Numbered from the stretch's first letter, positions 1 to 6,534 are shown. The stretch: 9,340 nt of DNA from Candidatus Woesearchaeota archaeon (GCA_019323355.1 JAHWHI010000010.1:1-9340), one strand, 5' to 3'. The notes: generated by a model not told the origin, from the sequence alone. A program made the numbers and translations.

Positions 1-583
1 TTACAGAACCTCCCATGTGAAGGAAGTGTATCCTCTGGTTGTGGCCGTATTTTTCCATGAAATTGTCATATCTGTTGATCTCTGAATTGCCAAGGCCTGT
101 TGACATCTGAAGAACAAACTTGTTTTTTGCTGCAAAATCCAGAACATCCTCCATTGCATTCTTGAAATCAGGAGACCAGGTCTTTGGGTCTGGTGTGACG
201 CCCTTGCCCCATGTGTTAGGGTTCATCTTCAGGCCGACTATCTTTTCATTAAGCACAGCTGCGTCCATCACATCTGCATTTAGGCTTGGTTCCAGTGGAT
301 TTACCCACATAACACCAAAAAGATTATGGAACTTGTCAATAGCATCTGCGATTATCGGGTTGAACTCGACAAACGGATGCTTCAAATCAGAAGTATAGTG
401 CGGTGAGACAACACCTTTTGTAATATTGTTGACTTTCATATGCTTCTTGATCTGCTTGTGGTTGACTAACTCACGGCTCTTGAAAAGGTCAACCATGCCT
501 ATAGCAGAATCCTGTGTGCCAAACTTGCCTATATGAAAATGAGAATCAAATATTTCCCTGTCCCATTCAACATGAAGCCTCAT
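1..583 (-). CDS. Amidohydrolase-family TIM-barrel metal hydrolase, 3' end cut by window edge
   Basis: This reads leftward from the ATG at 581-583 for 194 codons and leaves the window without a stop. The N-terminal FDSHFHIG (residues 12-19) carries the HxH metal motif (H15, H17) of the amidohydrolase superfamily. GLKMNP (117-122) matches the usual GLKxHP strand, VLQMSTG (157-163) the strand that normally reads xxHTG, and FLHMGGS (187-193) the later HxGG strand. It would therefore be a cytosolic metal-dependent hydrolase; the substrate cannot be told. Two positions that are normally His are Asn121 and Ser161, so metal binding may differ from the classic type. The ATG is the first possible start, since an in-frame stop lies two codons upstream. 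A TATA box 31 nt upstream implies a leaderless transcript separate from, or additional to, readthrough from the radical SAM gene 40 nt away. Family assignment is fairly sure; activity is not. Confidence 0.8.
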   Translation of the reverse strand, partial: MRLHVEWDREIFDSHFHIGKFGTQDSAIGMVDLFKSRELVNHKQIKKHMKVNNITKGVVSPHYTSDLKHPFVEFNPIIADAIDKFHNLFGVMWVNPLEPSLNADVMDAAVLNEKIVGLKMNPNTWGKGVTPDPKTWSPDFKNAMEDVLDFAAKNKFVLQMSTGLGNSEINRYDNFMEKYGHNQRIHFLHMGGSV

Positions 584-606
584 ATTTTAGAATGATTAGA
601 ATATTA

Positions 607-614
607 TTATATAA
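607..614 (-). promoter_or_regulatory. TATA box for the amidohydrolase gene
   Basis: On the minus strand TTATATAA begins 31 nt before the ATG at 583. It sits in the 40-base gap after the radical SAM stop codon. The spacing predicts a transcript starting at or next to the ATG (leaderless). Confidence 0.6.
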
Positions 615-623
615 GGTTTGCGA

Positions 624-1631
624 TTAGAACACACCAGCAATCTTTGTCTTGCAGAATTTGCAGGCTCCGTTCTCTAGATGAACTTCTTCTAGCTCATAAC
701 GAGGAGACCTGTCAATCACTTCCATACCGCACTTTGGGCAGACTGTCTGGTGGAAGTGTGTGTCAAGCACGTTTCCCACATAGATGTATTTTAAGCCGAC
801 TTCTGTAGCAATCTCATAACAGTCCCGCAAAGTATCTATCGGTGTCGGCTCGATGTTAAGTAATTTGTAACACGGAAAGAACCTGGAAAAGTGTATTGGC
901 GTATCAGCACCTGCATTCGCCTTTATCCATTTGCACATGTTCCTTATCTCTTCTGGATTATCATTCTGGCCTGGGATGATAAGTGTTGTCAGTTCGATCC
1001 AGACACCCATCTTTTTTATCTGTTTTATGGCATCTAAAACAGGCTGCAACCTGCCTTCGCACATCTCCTTGTAGAAATCGTCTGAGAATGATTTCAGGTC
1101 GATGTTTGCAGCGTCGATATATTGATATAATTCCTGTATCGGTTCTGGATTAAGAAAACCGTTTGTGACCATTATATTCTTCAGACCTTTTTGTCTTGCG
1201 AGTTTTGCAATGTCAAGGACATATTCATAAAAGATCGAAGGTTCGATATAAGTATATGAAATTGATTCGCAATTGTGCTTCAATGCTTCTGCAACAACCT
1301 CTTCTGGCTGCATCTCCTTGGCAGAAACATCTTCTGGATTTGCCTGTGAGATCTCCCAGTTCTGGCATGCTTTGCAATCCAGATTACAACCAACTGTTGA
1401 GATAGAGAATGTCTTGCTGCCTGGAAAAAAATGAAACAAAGGTTTCTTCTCGACAGGATCTATTGCGATTGAACATGGTTTTGCATAAACAAGTGAAACT
1501 AATTTTCCATCTTTGTTCTCACGAACATGGCACTTTCCCCGACCACCTGGCTTCAACACGCAGAACTGCGGGCAGAGTTCGCACTGCACAATATCATCCC
1601 TTACTGTCTTATAGAACATAGCTTCTTTCAT
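624..1631 (-). CDS. AmmeMemoRadiSam-type radical SAM enzyme (PflA-like)
   Basis: This 335-residue radical SAM protein has the usual length for the AmmeMemoRadiSam family. The [4Fe-4S]/SAM motif CNLDCKAC supplies C82, C86 and C89. An N-terminal cysteine group (C17, C20, C24, C34, within CELCPQFC and GKC) is typical of this family. Further family blocks are SYTYIEPSIF (125-134), VTNGF (155-159), NIDLKS (176-181), LTTLIIPGQND (214-224) and HFSRFFPCYK (247-256). The C-terminus carries two CxxC pairs (C298/C301, C324/C327) that look like a zinc or iron-sulfur knuckle. The name comes from co-occurrence with AMMECR1 and Memo proteins, neither of which is encoded here; the reaction is not known to me. 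The ATG overlaps the TGA of the preceding gene (ATGA), so translation is probably coupled. KEAMFY at the N-terminus is the usual family start. Confidence 0.92.
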   Translation of the reverse strand: MKEAMFYKTVRDDIVQCELCPQFCVLKPGGRGKCHVRENKDGKLVSLVYAKPCSIAIDPVEKKPLFHFFPGSKTFSISTVGCNLDCKACQNWEISQANPEDVSAKEMQPEEVVAEALKHNCESISYTYIEPSIFYEYVLDIAKLARQKGLKNIMVTNGFLNPEPIQELYQYIDAANIDLKSFSDDFYKEMCEGRLQPVLDAIKQIKKMGVWIELTTLIIPGQNDNPEEIRNMCKWIKANAGADTPIHFSRFFPCYKLLNIEPTPIDTLRDCYEIATEVGLKYIYVGNVLDTHFHQTVCPKCGMEVIDRSPRYELEEVHLENGACKFCKTKIAGVF

Positions 1632-2191
1632 CCTGTCTTTAGAAGAGCTTCCTGCTGCTGTAGTGTCAGTGCAATTAATTCAAGACCATTCTTTGGCCGC
1701 TGCAGTAACGGTCCGATTGATACACCTTTCTGCTGGTACTCTCCTCTTCCATGCCATTTTTTTTCATATCTGGATACTGTGACGCAGGGATCGCCTGCAA
1801 AATTTTCAGAGTACTTGCTTATCTTGTAGCATTTTCCATTGAACTCTATCATTGTGCCGTCCATCTTTCCTGGCGGAAGTCTCAGCAGAGCATTCTGCGG
1901 CATACGATAGGCACCCTCTCTCTCTGAAACAAAGCGCAGGATACCTTCATCCTGAAGCCTGTCAATGTCAAACCCCCCTGTCTTAAGGTCCTCTAGAAGC
2001 TGCATCTCCTCTTCAGTAAAATTATGCGCTGCCATGTAGAAGTCATGTATCTCCTTGATCAATGACATATTATTTCCATGAGCAGGATTCTGTTCAGGAT
2101 CAACATAAATAACTCTATCCTCAGAATGAATACTTCTAGGCCGCGGCCTTATCCTTGATGCTAATGATACCATTTGTAGTAATATTGACAT
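1628..2191 (-). CDS. Unrecognised 187-residue protein, translationally coupled to the radical SAM gene
   Basis: I do not recognise a family. The start is well supported by AGGAGG 5 nt upstream. The N-terminus (1-25) is hydrophobic, then Arg/Pro-rich (RIRPRPR, 13-19), but is not a convincing signal peptide. Residues 58-97 could form a small winged-helix-like fold: a helix FTEEEMQLLEDL, then DRLQDEGILRFV and a turn to AYRMP. Residues 112-146 look beta-rich (GTMIEFNGKCYKIS, DPCVTVSRYEKKW). Cysteines 121 and 136 are the only two. The C-terminus (169-187) is helical and Gln/Leu-rich. The stop overlaps the radical SAM start by 4 nt, so the two products are probably made in fixed ratio and may act together. 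Whether it is a partner, a substrate or a DNA-binding regulator cannot be decided from the sequence. Confidence 0.75.
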   Translation of the reverse strand: MSILLQMVSLASRIRPRPRSIHSEDRVIYVDPEQNPAHGNNMSLIKEIHDFYMAAHNFTEEEMQLLEDLKTGGFDIDRLQDEGILRFVSEREGAYRMPQNALLRLPPGKMDGTMIEFNGKCYKISKYSENFAGDPCVTVSRYEKKWHGRGEYQQKGVSIGPLLQRPKNGLELIALTLQQQEALLKTG

Positions 2192-2196
2192 GCCTT

Positions 2197-2202
2197 CCTC
2201 CT
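2197..2202 (-). promoter_or_regulatory. Strong Shine-Dalgarno site of the 187-residue gene
   Basis: AGGAGG on the minus strand lies 5 nt before the ATG at 2191 and fixes that start. It is the best Shine-Dalgarno match in the window. It belongs to a gene whose TATA box predicts a leader of about 45 nt, unlike the leaderless genes nearby. Confidence 0.75.
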
Positions 2203-2258
2203 ACATGTCCTTAATTCTACCACAGAATTCCCCTATTACCTCTACAAATGTGTTCCTC

Positions 2259-2266
2259 ATTTATAA
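2259..2266 (-). promoter_or_regulatory. TATA box for the 187-residue protein / radical SAM operon
   Basis: TTATAAAT on the minus strand is preceded by a purine-rich BRE-like AAAAGG. Transcription would begin near 2236, giving a leader of roughly 45 nt that contains the Shine-Dalgarno site at 2197-2202. Confidence 0.5.
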
Positions 2267-2279
2267 GCCTTTTGAAACC

Positions 2280-2293
2280 TCCTTTATAAAGGA
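2280..2293. repeat. 14-bp perfect palindrome between divergent promoters
   Basis: TCCTTTATAAAGGA is a perfect inverted repeat lying between the leftward TATA box (2259-2266) and the rightward one (2303-2312). It sits about 43-56 bases upstream of the acyltransferase start. It could be an operator for a dimeric regulator, or a spare TATA element, since its centre is TTTATAAA. Confidence 0.4.
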
Positions 2294-2302
2294 TCGGGGA
2301 AA

Positions 2303-2312
2303 TTTTTATAAG
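2303..2312 (+). promoter_or_regulatory. TATA box for the acyltransferase-gpsA operon
   Basis: TTTTTATAAG follows a BRE-like GGGGAAA. The TTATAA core starts 30 nt before ATG 2336, so the predicted transcript begins at the start codon. No Shine-Dalgarno site stands at a useful distance, which agrees with leaderless translation. Confidence 0.65.
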
Positions 2313-2335
2313 CGGGAGCTAGAATCAAGGATAAT

Positions 2336-3631
2336 ATGGCTACAGAAATGGATTTCACAGACATAGAACATCATTTTGATGAGAAATTCTATTATGGTAA
2401 GATGCAAAACTTCACAGGAAGATTGCTCAGCAATATGTTTGACAAAAGAGAGATAATTGGTTTGGAACATCTTGCAAAGATTTCAAACGATTCAATTATT
2501 ATTTACATTATGATGCACAAGAGCCATCTTGATTATCTTATACTTCCTTATACAATTGCGACTGAGACAAACAGGGGAGGGCCTGCGATCGCAGCTGGCG
2601 ATAACCTACTGGATGTTCCAATCATGGGAGAACTGCTAAGAAAAAGCAAAGCATTCAAGATCTACCGTAATCCTGGACAGGTTCCTGGAAAGACATTCAA
2701 AGAAGTCTTGAAACAGGAACAGGAATATATCGCAACAGAACTGTTCGGAAAGAATGAAGACTGTATCTTCTTTCCAGAAGGAAAACGTTCCTATACTGGA
2801 GATCTACTTATGTTCAATGAGGCTGTAATCAATATACTTCTTTCTGCACAGATGAAGTCTGGAAAAGATATTTACTTTGTCCCTGCAGCGATAAATTATG
2901 AACGTGTATCTGAAGATAGGCATTTCAGGACATTTGAAAAATATAAGAGGCTCAAAGCAGAAGGCAAACCATCTATGTTTGATACAAGAATATTTGAATA
3001 TGCAATTGAATGGTTCAAATACTATGCACTTGATGTTCCTATGATCTATGCGCAAAGATATGTGCGGGGACTGGAGCGTGCTGCTGCGGTCTTCTGGAGT
3101 TACGGGGAAGCATTCTATGATCCAAGAAGAACGACACTGGGAAATATGTTCCTAAATATCGGAGAGCCGCGGTTGGTGACGCTTGAAGAAGTAAAAAAAG
3201 GAAGAAAACAATTGAAGGTTAATTTGTCTGCTGAACTGAGAAGAGAAGTTGGCAGGCTGGTAGATATACTTCCTTCTGATCTTGTTGCAAGAGCGTTCCA
3301 GACTTTCGCACCGTCAAAAGAAATAACAGCTGCAAAACGAAAGAAAGTGCTTGCAGAGATGGAGAGATTGAGGGAAAGTTATATTAATAGGGGATTCAGA
3401 ACTAGCCATATCGAGGGAAATATTGTTGATGTATACCAGCGCGGCATGCTGGTGTTTGCATCGCCTTTCAGAAGAGCTTTATATTCATACAACGGAACTA
3501 TCTCCAGGGATTTAAGGAGAAAACACATAATCGCATATTATGCTTCACGTTTGAGTCATTTTGAAGAAGAAGGGATGAGCATCAATGAAACAAGAACTGC
3601 ATCCAATCAAGAACATTCTGATAATAGGTAA
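2336..3631 (+). CDS. PlsB-like glycerol-3-phosphate acyltransferase, catalytic-core form
   Basis: This 431-residue protein has the four blocks of the glycerol-3-phosphate acyltransferase family in order. Block I is HKSHLDY (61-67), matching the PlsB form HRSHxDY with the HX4D pair H61/D66. Block II is AFKIYRN (106-112) with R111. Block III is FFPEGKRSYTG (145-155) with E148, G149 and R151. Block IV is VPAAINYERV (182-191). The likely reaction is acylation of sn-glycerol-3-phosphate to lysophosphatidic acid at the inner membrane surface. It is close to the minimal catalytic unit, about half the length of E. coli PlsB (about 807 residues), and no clear membrane-spanning helix is visible, so it is probably peripheral. 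The acyl donor is unknown. The next gene makes the expected substrate, which strongly supports the role. Alternatives are a dihydroxyacetone-phosphate acyltransferase or a 1-acyl-glycerol-phosphate acyltransferase, but block I favours PlsB/GPAT over PlsC. Confidence 0.85.
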   Translation: MATEMDFTDIEHHFDEKFYYGKMQNFTGRLLSNMFDKREIIGLEHLAKISNDSIIIYIMMHKSHLDYLILPYTIATETNRGGPAIAAGDNLLDVPIMGELLRKSKAFKIYRNPGQVPGKTFKEVLKQEQEYIATELFGKNEDCIFFPEGKRSYTGDLLMFNEAVINILLSAQMKSGKDIYFVPAAINYERVSEDRHFRTFEKYKRLKAEGKPSMFDTRIFEYAIEWFKYYALDVPMIYAQRYVRGLERAAAVFWSYGEAFYDPRRTTLGNMFLNIGEPRLVTLEEVKKGRKQLKVNLSAELRREVGRLVDILPSDLVARAFQTFAPSKEITAAKRKKVLAEMERLRESYINRGFRTSHIEGNIVDVYQRGMLVFASPFRRALYSYNGTISRDLRRKHIIAYYASRLSHFEEEGMSINETRTASNQEHSDNR

Positions 3632-4769
3632 TGGCAGCTGGGGGTCCACTATCTGTGGTATGCTGCAGGAGACTGAAAGATATCCAGAAGAGAAAGGTTT
3701 TGTGAATCCGTATTATAACATATGTATATGCGGACCAGAGATGAAAGGGAACAGACCGATGCTTGATGGAAATGGCAATGCTGTCTGGGATGAAAAATAT
3801 TTCTGTGATGCTGAAAAAGCAGATCTAGCCATCTTTGCTGTCCCATCAGCTTATATGAGAGCGACTGCAGCAAGTTTTGCACCTAGACTTAGAGAAGACT
3901 GTTACATATTGAATCTTGCAAAAGGTATTGTGTATGATGAAGAAGAGAACGATATATTTCTTATGCACGAAGTTTTATCTGATGAAATGAAATCAGATAA
4001 ATGGATCGCTTCATTGGCAGGACCTAATATTGCAAAAGAAATAAGGCACACTCCATTCAGGCCTACTATAACTTCTATTGGAACACTGTATTCCAACAAA
4101 CAGTATCATAAACTGTTAAGAGAGGCTTTCACAGTCTACAGGTTCACAACACTGCAGGACAGCCCTGATATTCTTGGCCTGGAACTAAGCAGTGCCTTGA
4201 AAAATGTTATTGCTTTTGCATCTGGTGTTGTACACGGATACTATGAAGCAGAGGCTGGATGCGGCTTTGACCCGTTGATAATGAATGTCATTGGAAGTCT
4301 TATCCACATTGGTCCGCAGGAGTTTGAATACATGTATCACCGTATTGCATATTCAAAAGGATACAAAGGGCGTATCCCTTATGTCTCTCTCGGAGATCTT
4401 GTAACAACCGCACTGAGCAGAAATTCAAGGAATTTCAAGGCAGGATACATAAGGGGCCAATGCCAAATGAAAGGGGAATCAAGAAGCATCGAGGAAATCT
4501 GCAGTTATGTCGGAGAGGCTGTAGAGAGTGTGACAACAACAAAATCTCTTGCAAACTATTTTGAAGAAAAAGAATGGAGCGAGGATTTCATTGTCTTCAA
4601 GAATATTTTCAAGGTGATGCACGACCAGATACATATTGAAGAAGCTTTGGACCATCTTTCAGAAGGACATCCACGGATATCACGTTTGCTTGACGTGCTT
4701 GAAGTCCGCGCACAAAGAAACCACGAGAGAAAGAAGAGAAAGACAGAGATAAGAGAAAAAGAAAATTAA
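3585..4769 (+). CDS. gpsA: GpsA-type NAD(P)-dependent glycerol-3-phosphate dehydrogenase
   Basis: This enzyme reduces dihydroxyacetone phosphate to sn-glycerol-3-phosphate, the backbone of bacterial and eukaryotic ester lipids, not the sn-glycerol-1-phosphate of archaeal lipids. The nucleotide-binding loop is GNGSWG (15-20). The family blocks are FAVPS (84-88), NLAKGI with K113 (110-115), SLAGPNIAKEI (143-153), LELSSALKNVIAFASG with the catalytic-type K206 (199-214), SLGDLVTT (268-275) and SRNFKAG with R282/N283 (281-287). All expected active-site positions are present. At 394 residues it is longer than a typical GpsA (about 330), owing to an insertion around 28-70 and a charged C-terminal tail rich in Lys, Arg and Glu (375-394). 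The start overlaps the acyltransferase gene by 47 nt, with a weak AGGGATGA 6 nt upstream; no later start keeps the nucleotide-binding strand. The stop overlaps the convergent TrpF-like gene by 4 nt. Confidence 0.93.
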   Translation: MKQELHPIKNILIIGNGSWGSTICGMLQETERYPEEKGFVNPYYNICICGPEMKGNRPMLDGNGNAVWDEKYFCDAEKADLAIFAVPSAYMRATAASFAPRLREDCYILNLAKGIVYDEEENDIFLMHEVLSDEMKSDKWIASLAGPNIAKEIRHTPFRPTITSIGTLYSNKQYHKLLREAFTVYRFTTLQDSPDILGLELSSALKNVIAFASGVVHGYYEAEAGCGFDPLIMNVIGSLIHIGPQEFEYMYHRIAYSKGYKGRIPYVSLGDLVTTALSRNSRNFKAGYIRGQCQMKGESRSIEEICSYVGEAVESVTTTKSLANYFEEKEWSEDFIVFKNIFKVMHDQIHIEEALDHLSEGHPRISRLLDVLEVRAQRNHERKKRKTEIREKEN

Positions 4770-5509
4770 AATAATATTGAAGCAGCATTCTTGATGTAAT
4801 CTATCGCCCTCTGCATTATGAATTTTTTATTCTCTTTCAACTTTCCCTGGGCATCGATGCAAAAGTCTTCTTTGAACTGCTGGACTGTCTTGTGTATCTT
4901 ATCTTCAACATTATCCGGTCCTAAACCTCCTGCGATACCCATCCGTGTTGTAGGCATTGCTTCTGCAACTTTACATAACATTTCCAGCTCGTGTCCTCCA
5001 AAATCAATACCTTTTCCTCGAGATGGATCGATTAGAGCGTAGGCAACAAAGGGATCATAACTGTTTGCTTTCTCTGCTATCTGCTCGATTGTCATGCCTT
5101 TTGTTGCGTGCGGAGGGAATTGCAACACTATCTTCATCTCAGGGAATGTCTGCATTACTTTTTCAACTTCTGACAGAGCAGGCCAGGCAATGTTCAACTG
5201 GACAGCTCTGCAATAGTTTCTCTGGTACATGCCTGTTGCTGTGTAGAGGCGATTTAATCTCTCGAAGAAATTTTCACTATCTGTGTCCCAGTAATGCATC
5301 ATTGGAATGGCCCATCTCGGAACATGGCTTGCTAGTTCTGTTCTTTGTTCAATCGAATTCTGGTCCAGCCGTTTGAACGAGGCTGAGAAACCGAACATCC
5401 CTGTATATCTGCTCCTGTCGCAGCCCAGTTCGTAGAAAGCACTTGCCAGGCCAAAGACATCCTCCTTTGTCCTTAATCCAGTTACACCTATGTATGGTTT
5501 TGGTTTCAT
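4766..5509 (-). CDS. TrpF-like (phosphoribosylanthranilate isomerase-related) TIM-barrel protein, active-site Cys replaced
   Basis: This 247-residue protein is a probable TIM barrel resembling phosphoribosylanthranilate isomerase. VTGLRTKED (9-17) corresponds to the N-terminal CGxT..ED strand of TrpF, VQLNIAWP (103-110) to the VQLHG strand, ALIDPSRGKGIDFGG (158-172) to the LLD...GGTGxxFDW region, GIAGGLGPDNV (191-201) to the phosphate-binding AGGLxPxNV, and CIDAQGKLKENKKF (217-230) to the VDxxSGVE..G.KD end. The general-acid Asp appears kept (D161), but the catalytic Cys aligns with Thr10. No other trp genes are near. The fold call is moderate; the tryptophan-pathway role is doubtful, and a different sugar-phosphate isomerase or a non-catalytic role is possible. 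GGTGAT 5 nt before the ATG supports the start. It diverges from the PhoU-like gene and converges on gpsA. Confidence 0.65.
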   Translation of the reverse strand: MKPKPYIGVTGLRTKEDVFGLASAFYELGCDRSRYTGMFGFSASFKRLDQNSIEQRTELASHVPRWAIPMMHYWDTDSENFFERLNRLYTATGMYQRNYCRAVQLNIAWPALSEVEKVMQTFPEMKIVLQFPPHATKGMTIEQIAEKANSYDPFVAYALIDPSRGKGIDFGGHELEMLCKVAEAMPTTRMGIAGGLGPDNVEDKIHKTVQQFKEDFCIDAQGKLKENKKFIMQRAIDYIKNAASILF

Positions 5510-5514
5510 TATGT

Positions 5515-5520
5515 ATCACC
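5515..5520 (-). promoter_or_regulatory. Shine-Dalgarno site of the TrpF-like gene
   Basis: GGTGAT on the minus strand ends 5 nt before ATG 5509. It matches the part of the ribosome-binding consensus GGAGGTGAT that many archaea use. Confidence 0.55.
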
Positions 5521-5566
5521 CTGGATAGAACAATGCAGAAATCAGAGTTAAACTTTTAGCTTATAG

Positions 5567-5574
5567 TATATATA
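5567..5574 (-). promoter_or_regulatory. Probable TATA box for the TrpF-like gene
   Basis: TATATATA on the minus strand predicts a start of transcription near 5543 and a leader of about 33 nt holding the GGTGAT site. A second candidate, CTATAAGC at 5559-5566, would give a leader nearer 25 nt. Confidence 0.4.
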
Positions 5575-5590
5575 TTAGTTAAATTAGTTA
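5574..5590. repeat. Tandem ATTAGTTA repeat between two divergent TATA boxes
   Basis: ATTAGTTA occurs at 5574-5581 and again at 5583-5590, a period of 9 bases. The pair fills the space between the leftward TATA box (5567-5574) and the rightward one (5593-5600). This is where a bound regulator would block both promoters, so it is a candidate operator. Confidence 0.45.
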
Positions 5591-5592
5591 TA

Positions 5593-5600
5593 TTTATATA
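5593..5600 (+). promoter_or_regulatory. TATA box for the AbrB-PhoU gene
   Basis: TTTATATA is positioned so that the TTATATAT core starts 29 nt before ATG 5623. It predicts a leaderless transcript and is the main reason for rejecting the upstream TTG at 5611 as the start. Confidence 0.6.
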
Positions 5601-5622
5601 TTTTGAGGAATTGACTTGCTGC

Positions 5623-6501
5623 ATGAAACGAAAACTGATACAATTATCACCTTCTACCAATGTCGTGTCTTTGCCTTCAAAGTGGATACAGAAGAACAAG
5701 CTGAAAAAAGGCACAGAGATAGAACTTGAGGAAGTAGAGAACAGGATCATCGTCTCTAACACGAGCAAAAAGACAGAGAAGGAGATAACAATAGATATCA
5801 GCAATCTCAATAGGGATCTTTTGTGGCGGGCTATTGATTCTGTCTACATTGCAGGATATGATATCATCGGGTTGAAGACAAAAGACCACAAACAAACAGC
5901 GCACGCTGCGAAAACACCGAAATATTTTCCAGGATTGATTGTCACAGATGAAAGAAGGAACAGTGTACGTTTCAAAGATATAACAGGAGACAACCAGGAA
6001 GATGTAGATAAGATTCTTAATCGTATTTTTAATATGAGCATTGCAATGCTTGAGGACGGTGTTGAAGCAATAAAGGCAAAAGACTGGGGGACACTGGCAG
6101 ATATGAGAAAGAGAGATATTGCTATCAATTCGTATGTCAGCTACTCTCTGCGACAGTTGAACAAATACGGATATACGCCTTTCTCTAAAAGCGGGTTGAT
6201 GCACACATATATCAAAGTGATAGAAATGCTTACTGACAAGGTATATCGTCTATTTGTCGTGATCGGAGAGAGTAAGATAAAGGTGGATGATAAGCTTTTC
6301 ATGGGATTTATCGAGATGTACAAGAGCATCCAGAGACTGCATTACAACTACAGCCAGGAAAAACTAGTAAGCCTTGATGATCTAAGGGTCAAATTGCTGC
6401 GGCAGATGCAAAATATAGATAAGAGGCTGCATACCCATTTCTCAGAGATACCTAATATGCTCCATGACCTTGAAGAGGTTGAGATGCAGCTGAATGTTTA
6501 A
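5623..6501 (+). CDS. AbrB-PhoU phosphate-uptake-type regulator
   Basis: This 292-residue protein has two parts. Residues 3-47 form a SpoVT/AbrB-like swapped-hairpin DNA-binding domain: KLIQLSPSTNVVSLPSKWI, then LKKGTEIELEE and RIIVS. After a linker (50-122), residues 123-290 are helical and PhoU-like, with an ExxxD pair (E201/D205) of the kind that binds metal in PhoU proteins. AbrB-PhoU fusions are common in archaea, usually annotated as phosphate uptake regulators; no phosphate transporter or kinase gene lies in the window, so the target here is unknown. The frame is open back to a TTG at 5611 (adding MTCC), but MKRKLIQL is the natural domain start and the TATA spacing agrees with it. The tandem repeat upstream may be its own binding site (inference). 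It could equally be a regulator unrelated to phosphate. Confidence 0.87.
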   Translation: MKRKLIQLSPSTNVVSLPSKWIQKNKLKKGTEIELEEVENRIIVSNTSKKTEKEITIDISNLNRDLLWRAIDSVYIAGYDIIGLKTKDHKQTAHAAKTPKYFPGLIVTDERRNSVRFKDITGDNQEDVDKILNRIFNMSIAMLEDGVEAIKAKDWGTLADMRKRDIAINSYVSYSLRQLNKYGYTPFSKSGLMHTYIKVIEMLTDKVYRLFVVIGESKIKVDDKLFMGFIEMYKSIQRLHYNYSQEKLVSLDDLRVKLLRQMQNIDKRLHTHFSEIPNMLHDLEEVEMQLNV

Positions 6502-6534
6502 AATTTGCAAACAAATAAAAATTCATCCTTATTC

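Noticed and set aside
120..398. Open frame of 92 codons on the plus strand.
   Set aside because: It lies antisense to the amidohydrolase, whose motifs are clear, and has no recognisable protein features or start signal.
624..1631. Pyruvate-formate-lyase activating enzyme proper.
   Set aside because: The N-terminal four-Cys group, FFPCYK block and C-terminal CxxC pairs point to the AmmeMemoRadiSam family, and no glycyl-radical enzyme is encoded nearby.
4957..5376. Open frame of 139 codons on the plus strand.
   Set aside because: It is a shadow of the TrpF-like gene on the other strand, Leu/Ser-rich with no motif.
5611..5622. TTG start extending the AbrB-PhoU protein by MTCC.
   Set aside because: The TATA box predicts transcription starting at about 5623, so the TTG would lie upstream of the mRNA, and the AbrB domain naturally begins at MKRKL.
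5677..6204. Open frame of 175 codons on the minus strand, rich in Cys and Phe.
   Set aside because: It is fully antisense to the AbrB-PhoU gene; its composition is that of a shadow frame.
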